Positions 43,801 through 51,034 of a stretch of 54,334 bases of DNA are shown here, piece by piece. Numbering within the stretch: the stretch's first letter is position 1; each line of letters opens with the position of its first letter. The translations under genes were made by a program, and so were the position numbers. Where the stretch lies: positions 1-54,334 of the forward strand of contig JAZRYW010000037.1 in the NCBI GenBank assembly GCA_045600965.1, written 5' to 3'. Origin of the DNA: RGIG6374 sp045600965 (GTDB lineage: Bacteria > Bacteroidota > Bacteroidia > Bacteroidales > UBA932). Below the pieces are notes generated by a model that was not told the DNA's origin, did no database searches, and worked only from the letters and a program-made list of their open reading frames with translations.

Positions 43801-45171
43801 GAACATACGATAGTGGTCGGCCGTACGGCTGAACTCAAGATAGTTCACGCCGCAACCGATATCACCCTGGCCAACTACAACATCCCCTACGGCGCAGAAC
43901 TCTTCAAGACCGACGGACAGACTGTTGTAGTCGGTGACAAGATCTGTACCTGGGATGCCTACAACGCAACGACCATCAGTGAAGTGAGCGGTACTGCAGT
44001 ATTCGAGAACTTCATCGACGGCGTGACCTACAGGGACGAGGCCGCAGACGAATACGGCTCACGTTTCGAGAAGGTCGTCATCGAATCCCGCAACCGCGAG
44101 AAGAGCCCTGTCATCCACATTATGGACAAGGACGGCGTCGAGCTCAAGAGTTACAACATCCCTGTAGGAGCGCACGTGCTCGCAGAAAACAACGGAGAGG
44201 TTCACGAAGGTGACGTTCTCCTCAAGATTCCGCGCGCAATCAGCAAGTCAGGCGATATCACCGGCGGTCTGCCCCGAGTTACCGAACTCTTCGAAGCCCG
44301 CAATCCTTCGAACCCCGCTGTCGTTTCCGAAATCAACGGCGAAGTCGAAATGGGCAAGAACAAACGCGGCAACCGTGAAATCATCGTCCGTAACAAGGCC
44401 AAGGATACGGGTGAGATCATTGAAGAGAAGCGTTACCTCGTTCCTCTGTCAAAGCAGATCCTCGTCCAGCAGGATGACTACGTAAGGGCAGGTATGCCTC
44501 TGTCAGACGGCGCCGTGTCACCTTCCGACATCCTGGCGATACTCGGTCCGATCAAGGTTCAGGAATACATCGTGAACGAAGTTCAGGACGTATATCGTGG
44601 TCAGGGCGTGAAGATCAACGACAAGCACATCGAAGTCATCGTACGTCAGATGATGCGCAAGGTCGAGATCGTGGATCCGGGCGACACCCGCTTCCTCCCC
44701 GAACAGCTCGTGGACAAGTGGGAGTTCATCGAGGAGAATGACGGCATCTTCGACAAGAAGGTCGTCACCGATGCCGGTGGCTCCACCGAACTGCATCCCG
44801 GCCAGATTGTCACCGTACGCCGTCTGCGCGACGAAAACTCGGCTCTCAAGCGTGCAGACAAGAAGCTCGTCGAAGCCCGTGACGCAGTTCCGGCCACTTC
44901 AAACCAGATACTTCAGGGCATCACACGCGCCGCACTCCGCACCAACAGCTTTATGTCCGCAGCCTCCTTCCAGGAGACGACCAAGGTCCTCAGCGATGCC
45001 GCCATCCGCGGCAAGGTCGACCTGCTCGAAGGCCTGAAGGAAAATGTCATCTGCGGTCACCTTATCCCTGCAGGTACGGGCCAGCGCGACTTCGACAATC
45101 TTGTCGTAGCATCCGAAGATGAAATGAAGAGAATGGCCGCCAAATATGCGGTTACTATCGAAGAAGACTGA
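40885..45171 (+). CDS. rpoC: RNA polymerase beta' subunit
   Basis: A 1428-residue beta' subunit. The N-terminal zinc ribbon (CYCGKYKKISYRGITCDRC), the catalytic NADFDGDQMAVH that holds the active-site Mg, the trigger-loop region (VGVMAAQSIGEPGTQLTLRTFH) and the second zinc site (CESRKGICAKCYG) are all complete. A lipoprotein gene follows six bases later, in the same transcript. Confidence 0.98.
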   Translation: MPYKKDTKVKSNFNQITIGLASPDEIKGRSSGEVLKPETVNYRTYKPEKDGLFCERIFGPSKDYECYCGKYKKISYRGITCDRCGVEVTEKKVRRERMGHIELTVPVAHIWYFRSNPNKIGYLLGIPSKKLESVIYYEKYIVVQPGVAKNVQKLDLLTEEEYLEILANLPKDNASLSNDNPDKFIAGMGAEAINILLQRIDLDQLSYELRDQAAREGSMQRKAEALKRLSVIEAFRESKDVNKPEWMIMTVIPVTPPDLRPLVPLDGGRFATSDINELYRRVIIRNNRLKRLIEIKAPEVILRNEKRMLQEAVDSLFDNSRKSNAVKTESNRTMKSLSDNLKGKQGRFRQNLLGKRVDYSARSVIVVGPELKMHECGLPKLMAAELYKPFIIRKLIERGIVKTVKSAKKIVDRKDPVIWDILENVMKGHPVLLNRAPTLHRLGIQAFQPRMIEGKAIQLHPLACTAFNADFDGDQMAVHLPLGNAAVLEAQLLMLGSHNILHPANGAPITVPSQDMVLGLYYITKEREGAKGQGMVFYGPEEAIIANNEGRAALQAKVKVRLPKVMADPSQGYEIVDTTVGRIIFNQVVPKEAGYINEVIKKKSLRDIINKVLKATSVARTSEFLDDIKNLGYRMAFKGGLSFNLGDVLIPEEKQKLIDEAYQEVGEIQSNFNLGFLANNERYNKVIDVWTSVNTKLTKMVYEQIKNDNQGFNPIFMMLDSGARGSQDQIRQLCGMRGLMAKPQKSGAAGAEIIENPILANFKEGLSVLEYFISTHGARKGLADTALKTADAGYLTRRLVDVSHDVIINEEDCGTLRGIVATAIKNKDTEVESLAERITGRTSVHDIYNPLTNEKILSAGDEITDDLAELIGSLPIEQVEIRSVLTCESRKGICAKCYGRNLATGRMVDKGEVVGVMAAQSIGEPGTQLTLRTFHVGGTASSKVSENEIVSKYEGKLVYDELRTITKKDDKGEHTIVVGRTAELKIVHAATDITLANYNIPYGAELFKTDGQTVVVGDKICTWDAYNATTISEVSGTAVFENFIDGVTYRDEAADEYGSRFEKVVIESRNREKSPVIHIMDKDGVELKSYNIPVGAHVLAENNGEVHEGDVLLKIPRAISKSGDITGGLPRVTELFEARNPSNPAVVSEINGEVEMGKNKRGNREIIVRNKAKDTGEIIEEKRYLVPLSKQILVQQDDYVRAGMPLSDGAVSPSDILAILGPIKVQEYIVNEVQDVYRGQGVKINDKHIEVIVRQMMRKVEIVDPGDTRFLPEQLVDKWEFIEENDGIFDKKVVTDAGGSTELHPGQIVTVRRLRDENSALKRADKKLVEARDAVPATSNQILQGITRAALRTNSFMSAASFQETTKVLSDAAIRGKVDLLEGLKENVICGHLIPAGTGQRDFDNLVVASEDEMKRMAAKYAVTIEED

Positions 45172-45177
45172 TAGACT

Positions 45178-46302
45178 ATGAAAAAAACATTATTGATTAC
45201 AATGTCAATGTTTCTGATGGCAGCCTGCACAACTCCGCAGGCTGGCCCTCAGGACCATTTTACAATCAAAGGCACCATCGTTGACGCCGATATGAACGGC
45301 AAGGACGTATATCTCGTCAGGATGGAACCTGAACTGACCATAATGGATTCCACCAAGGTCGAGAACAACTCGTTCACATTCACCGGCGATGCATCGGATC
45401 CCTATCCGGCATACATCACCGTATTCGCAGAGCTCGGAAGACTTCCCCTGTTCCTTGAGAACTACAGTTACGAGGCAGTCACCTCAAGCAACCTCAGCGA
45501 AGGCACGGTGACCGGGGGCGAGACCCAGCAGCTTGTATGTGACATCGAGAAGATGGGCGAAGATCTTCGCGCCGAATACAGGATCGACTCGTTGCGCAAG
45601 GTGCTCATTTCCGATTACAAGGAGATGACCGATGCCGAACTTGAAGCCAACATCGCCACCAACAAGGCATTCGAGGCTGAATACAAGGCGCGCTACGAGG
45701 AAGCCGTAACGGCCAGGGGCCTTACCTACTACACTCTGATCAATGAAGTTCTTCCTCTTTTCGGTGTAGCTTCAACAGATTCCATCAACAAGGTCATCGA
45801 GCCTTACCGCACCGACCCCAAATTCGCCGGCAAGAGTTATTTCAACTTCATCGAGGCGCGTCTTGCAAAGCTTGAGGCCGTCAACACCGGCAAGGTCATC
45901 CCTGATATGAAGGCTGGAAACCTTCTCCGCCAGGATGTGAGCCTCTCTGAAACCTATGCTGCAAACAATCTCACACTCGTACAGTTCTGGGCATCCTGGA
46001 ACAATGCAAGCCACAGTGAAAATGCAGCTCTGTTGAATGTGTACAACAAGTACCATTCACGGGGTTTCGAGATTTACGGAGTCGCTTTCGAAAAGGATTT
46101 CTCAGAATGGAATGACGCCATCACCGCCGACAGGGCAAGATGGATTCAGGTTTCCGACCTTGAATACTGGGACAGCGAACTCAAGGACCAGTACCAGCTC
46201 CAGTATGTTCCCTTCAATTTCCTTGTCAACCGTGAAGGTGTGATAATCGCAAGGAACGTTAAGGGTGAGGACCTTGAAAAGGTTGTATCAGAGAACCTTT
46301 AA
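45178..46302 (+). CDS. TlpA-like thioredoxin-fold lipoprotein lacking CxxC
   Basis: A 374-residue protein with a lipobox (LMAAC, Cys17), a DUF4369-like N-terminal domain (about 27-125), a helical middle, and a C-terminal thioredoxin fold (about 240-374). Where TlpA/ResA proteins have WCxxC, this one has WASWNNAS: Asn275 and Ser278 replace both cysteines. It therefore cannot act as a dithiol oxidoreductase; a binding, chaperone or inhibitor role is possible. The start lies six bases after rpoC and no promoter is seen, so it rides on the rpoBC transcript. Confidence 0.82.
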   Translation: MKKTLLITMSMFLMAACTTPQAGPQDHFTIKGTIVDADMNGKDVYLVRMEPELTIMDSTKVENNSFTFTGDASDPYPAYITVFAELGRLPLFLENYSYEAVTSSNLSEGTVTGGETQQLVCDIEKMGEDLRAEYRIDSLRKVLISDYKEMTDAELEANIATNKAFEAEYKARYEEAVTARGLTYYTLINEVLPLFGVASTDSINKVIEPYRTDPKFAGKSYFNFIEARLAKLEAVNTGKVIPDMKAGNLLRQDVSLSETYAANNLTLVQFWASWNNASHSENAALLNVYNKYHSRGFEIYGVAFEKDFSEWNDAITADRARWIQVSDLEYWDSELKDQYQLQYVPFNFLVNREGVIIARNVKGEDLEKVVSENL

Positions 46303-46321
46303 GGATTATCCATCATATGGG

Positions 46322-46350
46322 AAGGATGACTGAAAGGTCATCCTTTTTTT
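46322..46350 (+). terminator. Intrinsic terminator at the end of the rpo operon
   Basis: AAGGATGAC (46322-46330) pairs with GTCATCCTT (46337-46345), and the T-run continues to 46351. It is a strong terminator 20 bases after the TlpA-like gene. Confidence 0.85.
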
Positions 46351-46363
46351 TCTGACGTCTATG

Positions 46364-46480
46364 GGCTGTGCTGGCAGTCAACCTTCGGAGGACGTGTGCT
46401 CCCGCGCACACGGGAAGCGGGAGGGTCCGTAGTGAGCGAAGCGAACGGAGTTCCGACGAAGGTTGACTGCCAGCACAGCC
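46364..46480. repeat. Palindromic element with 24-base perfect arms (element C)
   Basis: The left arm at 46364-46387 (starting GGCTGTGCTGGC) is exactly complementary to the right arm at 46457-46480. Inside are smaller hairpins: CGTGTGC/GCACACG (46393-46412) or the alternative CTCCCGC/GCGGGAG (46399-46423), and TCCGT/ACGGA (46426-46449). It fills the gap between the convergent TlpA-like gene and murI. It is a cruciform-like or non-coding RNA-like repeat. It lacks the 9-mers shared by elements A and B. It could also act as a bidirectional terminator. Confidence 0.75.
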
Positions 46481-46492
46481 AAAATTTGCCGT

Positions 46493-47275
46493 CTAAATGT
46501 TGATGATGTGGAAAACGGATTCGAATTCAGAACCCTTAATGAGGGTCACAAGCCTTTCAAGGGTGTCGGTGGCGCCGGTCGACACGAATTCCGAAGGCGT
46601 CGTCCTTCTCTGCTGCACCCCTCTTCCTGCAGTCAGGAGCCTTTCGGCCTGTCTTGCAACCGCCGGAGCAGGATTGACAATCTTGACGGACGGACCGGCA
46701 ATGCGCGATATCTCAGGAGCAAGGAAAGGATAATGCGTGCAGCCGAGCACGATGTGGTCCGCTCCCTGTGCAATCATATCGTTAATGTACGGTGTCAGCA
46801 CGGCCTCCACTTCGGGACCTGCCAGCACTCCCCTTTCAACCAGTTCAACAAGCCCCTCACCCACTCTTTCAACGACACGGACCTCACTGGCGAACCTTGC
46901 CAGCGTGCGGTGATAAAGCGCGCCCTTCAAAGTGCCGGCTGTGGCAAGGACACCTACGACTCCTGACTGCGAATGCAGCGCTGCAGGTTTAAGGGCGGGC
47001 TCCATACCTACGAAAGGAAGGTCGAAACGGCTGCGGAGATGTTCTATCGCGGCTGCGGTGGCAGTGTTGCAGGCAACGACTATCAGATCGGCGCCACGGT
47101 CTTCGAGCCAGGACACTATTGCAACCGCACGGTTGACAATCTCCTGCGGGGGCTTGTTGCCGTAAGGACAGTTTGCGCCGTCTGATACATATATGTAGTC
47201 TTCACCGGGCATAAGAGCCTCAAGTTCTTTCCAGACGGTAAGTCCGCCCACTCCTGAATCGAAAATTCCTGTCAT
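46493..47275 (-). CDS. murI: Glutamate racemase
   Basis: A 260-residue cofactor-independent racemase that makes D-glutamate for peptidoglycan. The motif GIFDSGVGG opens it, and both catalytic cysteines are present (ACNTATA and GCTHYP). ATG 47275 is chosen because the family starts with TGIFDSGVGG; the open frame upstream to 47350 overlaps the PorV-like gene. It is the last gene of the operon, five bases after the PorV-like gene. Confidence 0.93.
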   Translation of the reverse strand: MTGIFDSGVGGLTVWKELEALMPGEDYIYVSDGANCPYGNKPPQEIVNRAVAIVSWLEDRGADLIVVACNTATAAAIEHLRSRFDLPFVGMEPALKPAALHSQSGVVGVLATAGTLKGALYHRTLARFASEVRVVERVGEGLVELVERGVLAGPEVEAVLTPYINDMIAQGADHIVLGCTHYPFLAPEISRIAGPSVKIVNPAPAVARQAERLLTAGRGVQQRRTTPSEFVSTGATDTLERLVTLIKGSEFESVFHIINI

Positions 47276-47280
47276 AGCGT

Positions 47281-48174
47281 TCAAAAACTGAATGAAAGAT
47301 TGAAAGCGAGAGTTCCCCTCAGAGGATTCTGCCGTCCTGCGGCAAGGCATACGGCCGAAATATCCACCGGACCGGCCTCCACGCCCAGGCCGAAGGAGAA
47401 GAAGTCCGGGAAGGCGGAAGCGTGACCGCCGTGATGGTAGCCGGCGCGCAGCGACACCGTTTCAATGAAAGTATATTGCAGCCCCAGGCTCTCCTCGAGG
47501 GATGAGGAGGGATACCAGTCGGCCTGTACCGTGGCAAGCAGTCCTCCGTAACGGTATGCTCCACCGACACTCACCGCAAGGGGTGTATGATACTTGATGT
47601 AACCGTAATCGATTCCGCTTCCAAGATTGTCAATGGAAGCTCCAAGCGAGAAATGTCCGGTCCTGTAGATCAACGCCGCGCCGAAAACCACTCCGGTTGC
47701 AGTATGTGACTGCGCCGGTTCAGACGAGAAGAAAGTGCCTTTCACACCCAGCGAAAATTTGTCGGTGATACGCTGCGAGATACCGGCCGAAAGGGCCATA
47801 TCCCTCGGAGAGAAAAAGGATGAGGGAACGCCGTTTTCATCGAATGCCTGATATTTCGCGCCCTTGAACAGATCCGCGCCGATGCACAATGATGTGCTCC
47901 GGCCTATCGCCGAAACGCCTCCAAGGGCAAGATTGTCACTCCGCAGGCCCTTCGGTTGCCACAGCGAATATGCCAATGCGAAAGTGGATCCGTGGCTGAG
48001 GGCGGCGGAGGCCACGTTGTTCTCCAAGGCGAATGCATCCGCATCCAGGGCCACTCCAGCTCCTCCCAATGCCATTGAGGCCGCATCGGAAGGTATGTTC
48101 AGGAAGGCCGCGCCCTGAGCGTAGCCGAGCAGAGGGGCAACCAGAAATATGAATGTCGCGCGGAATCTTCTCAT
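47281..48174 (-). CDS. PorV/PorQ-family outer-membrane protein
   Basis: A 297-residue protein with a type I signal (ending LLGYAQG) and a beta-rich sequence typical of FadL-like outer-membrane barrels. The opening AAFLNIPSDAASMALGGAGVALDADAFALENN matches the PorV/PorQ family, in which PorV shuttles T9SS cargo to the sortase PorU and PorQ acts in the same step. The neighbour upstream is a T9SS cargo protease, which fits. Whether it is the main PorV or a dedicated paralogue cannot be told. Confidence 0.78.
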   Translation of the reverse strand: MRRFRATFIFLVAPLLGYAQGAAFLNIPSDAASMALGGAGVALDADAFALENNVASAALSHGSTFALAYSLWQPKGLRSDNLALGGVSAIGRSTSLCIGADLFKGAKYQAFDENGVPSSFFSPRDMALSAGISQRITDKFSLGVKGTFFSSEPAQSHTATGVVFGAALIYRTGHFSLGASIDNLGSGIDYGYIKYHTPLAVSVGGAYRYGGLLATVQADWYPSSSLEESLGLQYTFIETVSLRAGYHHGGHASAFPDFFSFGLGVEAGPVDISAVCLAAGRQNPLRGTLAFNLSFSF

Positions 48175-48178
48175 ACCA

Positions 48179-50785
48179 TCAAAGCTTTACAAACTGACAG
48201 GACTCTGATCTGCCCGCTCCTTCAACGGCAATAAGATATCTTCCACCGGAAAGGCCGGATATGTCAAGGCCTGCCGGGGAGAACGGTCCCGCTGTCAGTC
48301 TGGCGGACAGGACTGTCGCACCGGTCTGTGACAGGACGGTGCAGTCAATGGTCATATCGGTTCCGGGGCGCACATACAGCGTCGTGGTGGCCGGTATGGG
48401 ATATATGTCTGCCAGACGGCCTGCGTCGCGTACCAGGACATCGAAGGTTTGTGAAGCGAAGGTGCCCGACGGATCCGAAACGGTCACGTCCACACTCGCC
48501 TTTCCCAAGGACTTTCCGGTCATCAGCAACTCGGGGAACCTTCCCGAAACCTGCACCACAGCATCCGAAGAAGATGTGTACACGGCGGAAAGCTCATCCC
48601 CGTCCGAATCGGCGAAATATCCGGAAATGTCAACGGATATGGGTGTGGAATTCACATCAAGCACGAGGGGAGGAATTTCTGAGGCGACAACCGGAGTATG
48701 GTTTTTCACCACAGTATATGAAATTTCACGGATGGTGGCGGCCCCGTACTGGTCGGAGGCGATGACATTCACAGCGAACGCGCCCTCGGATCCTGTCGGA
48801 GCGCTTATGTCAAGGGAATATGAGTCATTATCCAGTTGCGAGAGCGAAACAATCCTTTCGGCGTGGTCAAGACGGACCGTGCATACGTGATTCTCATCGG
48901 GGTCATAGGCCGTGAACTGCAGGGACACCTTCTCGCCATCCCTCAGGACGATATCCTCACCCGCAGGAAAATCCACCACCGGAGGATTGTTGGAACCGGT
49001 GGTGATTCCGGTCACGGCATCAACGGGAGATGACTTGTGCGCCAGGTTGGTCGCCGTCATTGCAACGTAGTAATCAGTCCCGAAATCAAGTTGTGAAAGC
49101 ACACCGCAGACGCGCTCCCCCACCTGAAGGTCACTGACGTCCACTGACAGCAGGGATGCATCGGCAGCATCGGTGAAAGGTCTGTCGGAGAACAGCAGAT
49201 TCACGCTCACCGCCTTGCCGAAGGTGGAATCACGCGGCACGCCTGCACAGAAGTGGATGTTGTTGGACGAAGCCGAGAAACTTATGTCAGTCGGCTGCTC
49301 CGGGCTGGAGGCTGACGGGCCGTAGAATGCAAGCGTCGCATTGAGAAGGCCGGAGCCTATTTCAATACCGGGATTGTATCGGGATATGGGCGTGACATAT
49401 TCGAGCAGTCTTTCCTTAAGCATATCGGGAGTGAAACCCGGGCCGCCGAGTTCGGAAAGAAGAAGCGCGGCCACTCCGCTCACGTGAGGGCAGGCCATCG
49501 ACGTCCCGTTCATCAATCCGTAGGTATTGTCAGGCAGGGTGCTGAGCACCATTGCATTGCGGAAATCCTTCAAATCATCGCCTCCGGGAGCGGATATGGA
49601 CACCCATGGGCCGAAATTGGTATAGTGTGCAGCCTCGAAATCGGATGAGAGCGCGGCGACCGAGACCACCGGCGGATAGGATGCCGGAGCGGAGACGTCC
49701 GAAGCGTCGTTGCCTGCGGAGAAAACCACCAGACCGCCGGCCATAGGACCCGTCTGTACGCCGTTGCTGTCAAATCCGGCATATCTGATGAAGTAATCTA
49801 TGGCCGCCCTGATGTATTCGGGCAGTGGTGTGATGCAGTTCCAGCTGTTCTGGCATATCACAGCGCCGTGGTCGGCGGCCCACTTAATGGCCTCGGCCTC
49901 ACCCGCGGCGCGTTCTCCTATGAATATCTGGCAGGACATAATCCTCACGCCCTTCCTCCCGGCCAAGGCATCGCCACCGGCGATTCCGCACACTCCCTTG
50001 CCGTTGTTGTTCACCGCCCCTATCACGCCGGCCACGTGTGTACCGTGGTCGTCAGGAACAAGGACAGTGCTGTTGTTTACGAAATCGTATCCGTGTATGC
50101 CCTGAGAGGGATAATCCGGGTCCTCCCACATATTGTCCGCCAAATCTTCGTGAGAGGCGTCCACGCCGCCGTCAACGACAGCCACTATGACTTCCGGAGA
50201 TCCGACTGTCCCACGCTCCCACAGTGGAACGACATTGATGTCACAACCCTTTACCGACGATGGGAGAGAGCCGTCGTTGAGCAGATTCCACTGCCTGCCG
50301 AAACGCGGGTCGTTGAAAGGGACGGCATCGGAGGCGCTGCGGACAGCAACATCCTCCCCTTCCAGAGGCACGACACTGCCGACGACGACAGGAATGGGAC
50401 ATACGTCAACGTGCTCCACACCATCAAAACCCGAAATATCCATCCGGGCCTTTGTCACAGCTGTACCACCAAGCATAGCAGTATAGTAGCGGTGGAGGCC
50501 GGCAGCCCTCGTACGGGCCTCATAAGCGCCCGCACAGGGGAATGTCCTCGTCAGCGAGGAAACTCCCATCCTCCGGGCGACATCGCTTCCATCTGCCTCT
50601 ATCTGCCAGACAAGGCGGTCATCCACACGGATGACCACCCTGTCATTATAAATCATATCACTGCTGTCCCGCAAGGCCGCTGATGATTCCGACTGTGCCG
50701 GGCAGGGCTGACCGCTGTCAGAGCAACCCGACATGGCAGCCATAAAAATGGCAAGCCCCGCAATATGTCTGCTACGGATTCTCAT
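48179..50785 (-). CDS. Subtilisin-like protease (S8) with T9SS sorting domain
   Basis: An 868-residue secreted protease. After the signal comes a propeptide-like region (about 50-165), then the S8 domain. The catalytic Asp is in VVDGGVD, the His in HGTHVAG, the oxyanion Asn in CQNSWN and the Ser in GTSMACPH. Ig- or cadherin-like domains follow (about 510-780). The last 80 or so residues are a type A T9SS tail (DIYPIPATTTLYVRPG to the end). The signal carries MSGC, a lipobox-like sequence, which is unusual for T9SS cargo. The start at 50785 is preferred over 50809. The PorV-like gene follows four bases later. Confidence 0.87.
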   Translation of the reverse strand: MRIRSRHIAGLAIFMAAMSGCSDSGQPCPAQSESSAALRDSSDMIYNDRVVIRVDDRLVWQIEADGSDVARRMGVSSLTRTFPCAGAYEARTRAAGLHRYYTAMLGGTAVTKARMDISGFDGVEHVDVCPIPVVVGSVVPLEGEDVAVRSASDAVPFNDPRFGRQWNLLNDGSLPSSVKGCDINVVPLWERGTVGSPEVIVAVVDGGVDASHEDLADNMWEDPDYPSQGIHGYDFVNNSTVLVPDDHGTHVAGVIGAVNNNGKGVCGIAGGDALAGRKGVRIMSCQIFIGERAAGEAEAIKWAADHGAVICQNSWNCITPLPEYIRAAIDYFIRYAGFDSNGVQTGPMAGGLVVFSAGNDASDVSAPASYPPVVSVAALSSDFEAAHYTNFGPWVSISAPGGDDLKDFRNAMVLSTLPDNTYGLMNGTSMACPHVSGVAALLLSELGGPGFTPDMLKERLLEYVTPISRYNPGIEIGSGLLNATLAFYGPSASSPEQPTDISFSASSNNIHFCAGVPRDSTFGKAVSVNLLFSDRPFTDAADASLLSVDVSDLQVGERVCGVLSQLDFGTDYYVAMTATNLAHKSSPVDAVTGITTGSNNPPVVDFPAGEDIVLRDGEKVSLQFTAYDPDENHVCTVRLDHAERIVSLSQLDNDSYSLDISAPTGSEGAFAVNVIASDQYGAATIREISYTVVKNHTPVVASEIPPLVLDVNSTPISVDISGYFADSDGDELSAVYTSSSDAVVQVSGRFPELLMTGKSLGKASVDVTVSDPSGTFASQTFDVLVRDAGRLADIYPIPATTTLYVRPGTDMTIDCTVLSQTGATVLSARLTAGPFSPAGLDISGLSGGRYLIAVEGAGRSESCQFVKL

Positions 50786-50858
50786 AGAGGAATGACCTTT
50801 TTCATACAAGAATCTTGTGTTCCTGTCAATGATATATGCAAACTCAAGTTTCGCAAGT

Positions 50859-51029
50859 ACTTAGAAGCTGTTTTGAAATAATTAACTTCAATACTTATGT
50901 TTCTTTTTCGCATATTTTTCGATGCTTTTCAGTCACAACGGAACCCCGTTGCTCCTTCAAATCATCAAAAAATCTACTGAAAAATAACCTATAACAATTT
51001 TCGTGAACCATCTCAAAACAGATTCTAAG
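50859..51029. repeat. Palindromic element with terminal inverted repeats (element B)
   Basis: The left end CTTAGAAGCTGTTTTGA (50859-50875) and the right end TCAAAACAGATTCTAAG (51013-51029) are inverted copies at 16 of 17 positions. The midpoint falls on a perfect central hairpin CAACGG-AACC-CCGTTG (50936-50951). Intermediate blocks also pair (for example TTTTTCGATG with the AT-rich right side). The centre is flanked by TTCAGTCAC (50928-50936) and GCTCCTTCA (50951-50959), identical to element A. It looks like a MITE or REP-type mobile or structural repeat. It separates the divergent protease operon and the export locus. Confidence 0.78.
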
Positions 51030-51034
51030 GCTAT

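Noticed and set aside
50786..50858. Promoter for the protease operon (TGAGTTTG on the minus strand)
   Set aside because: It has a mismatch at the most conserved TA and no TTG at 19-21 bases, so it was not listed.
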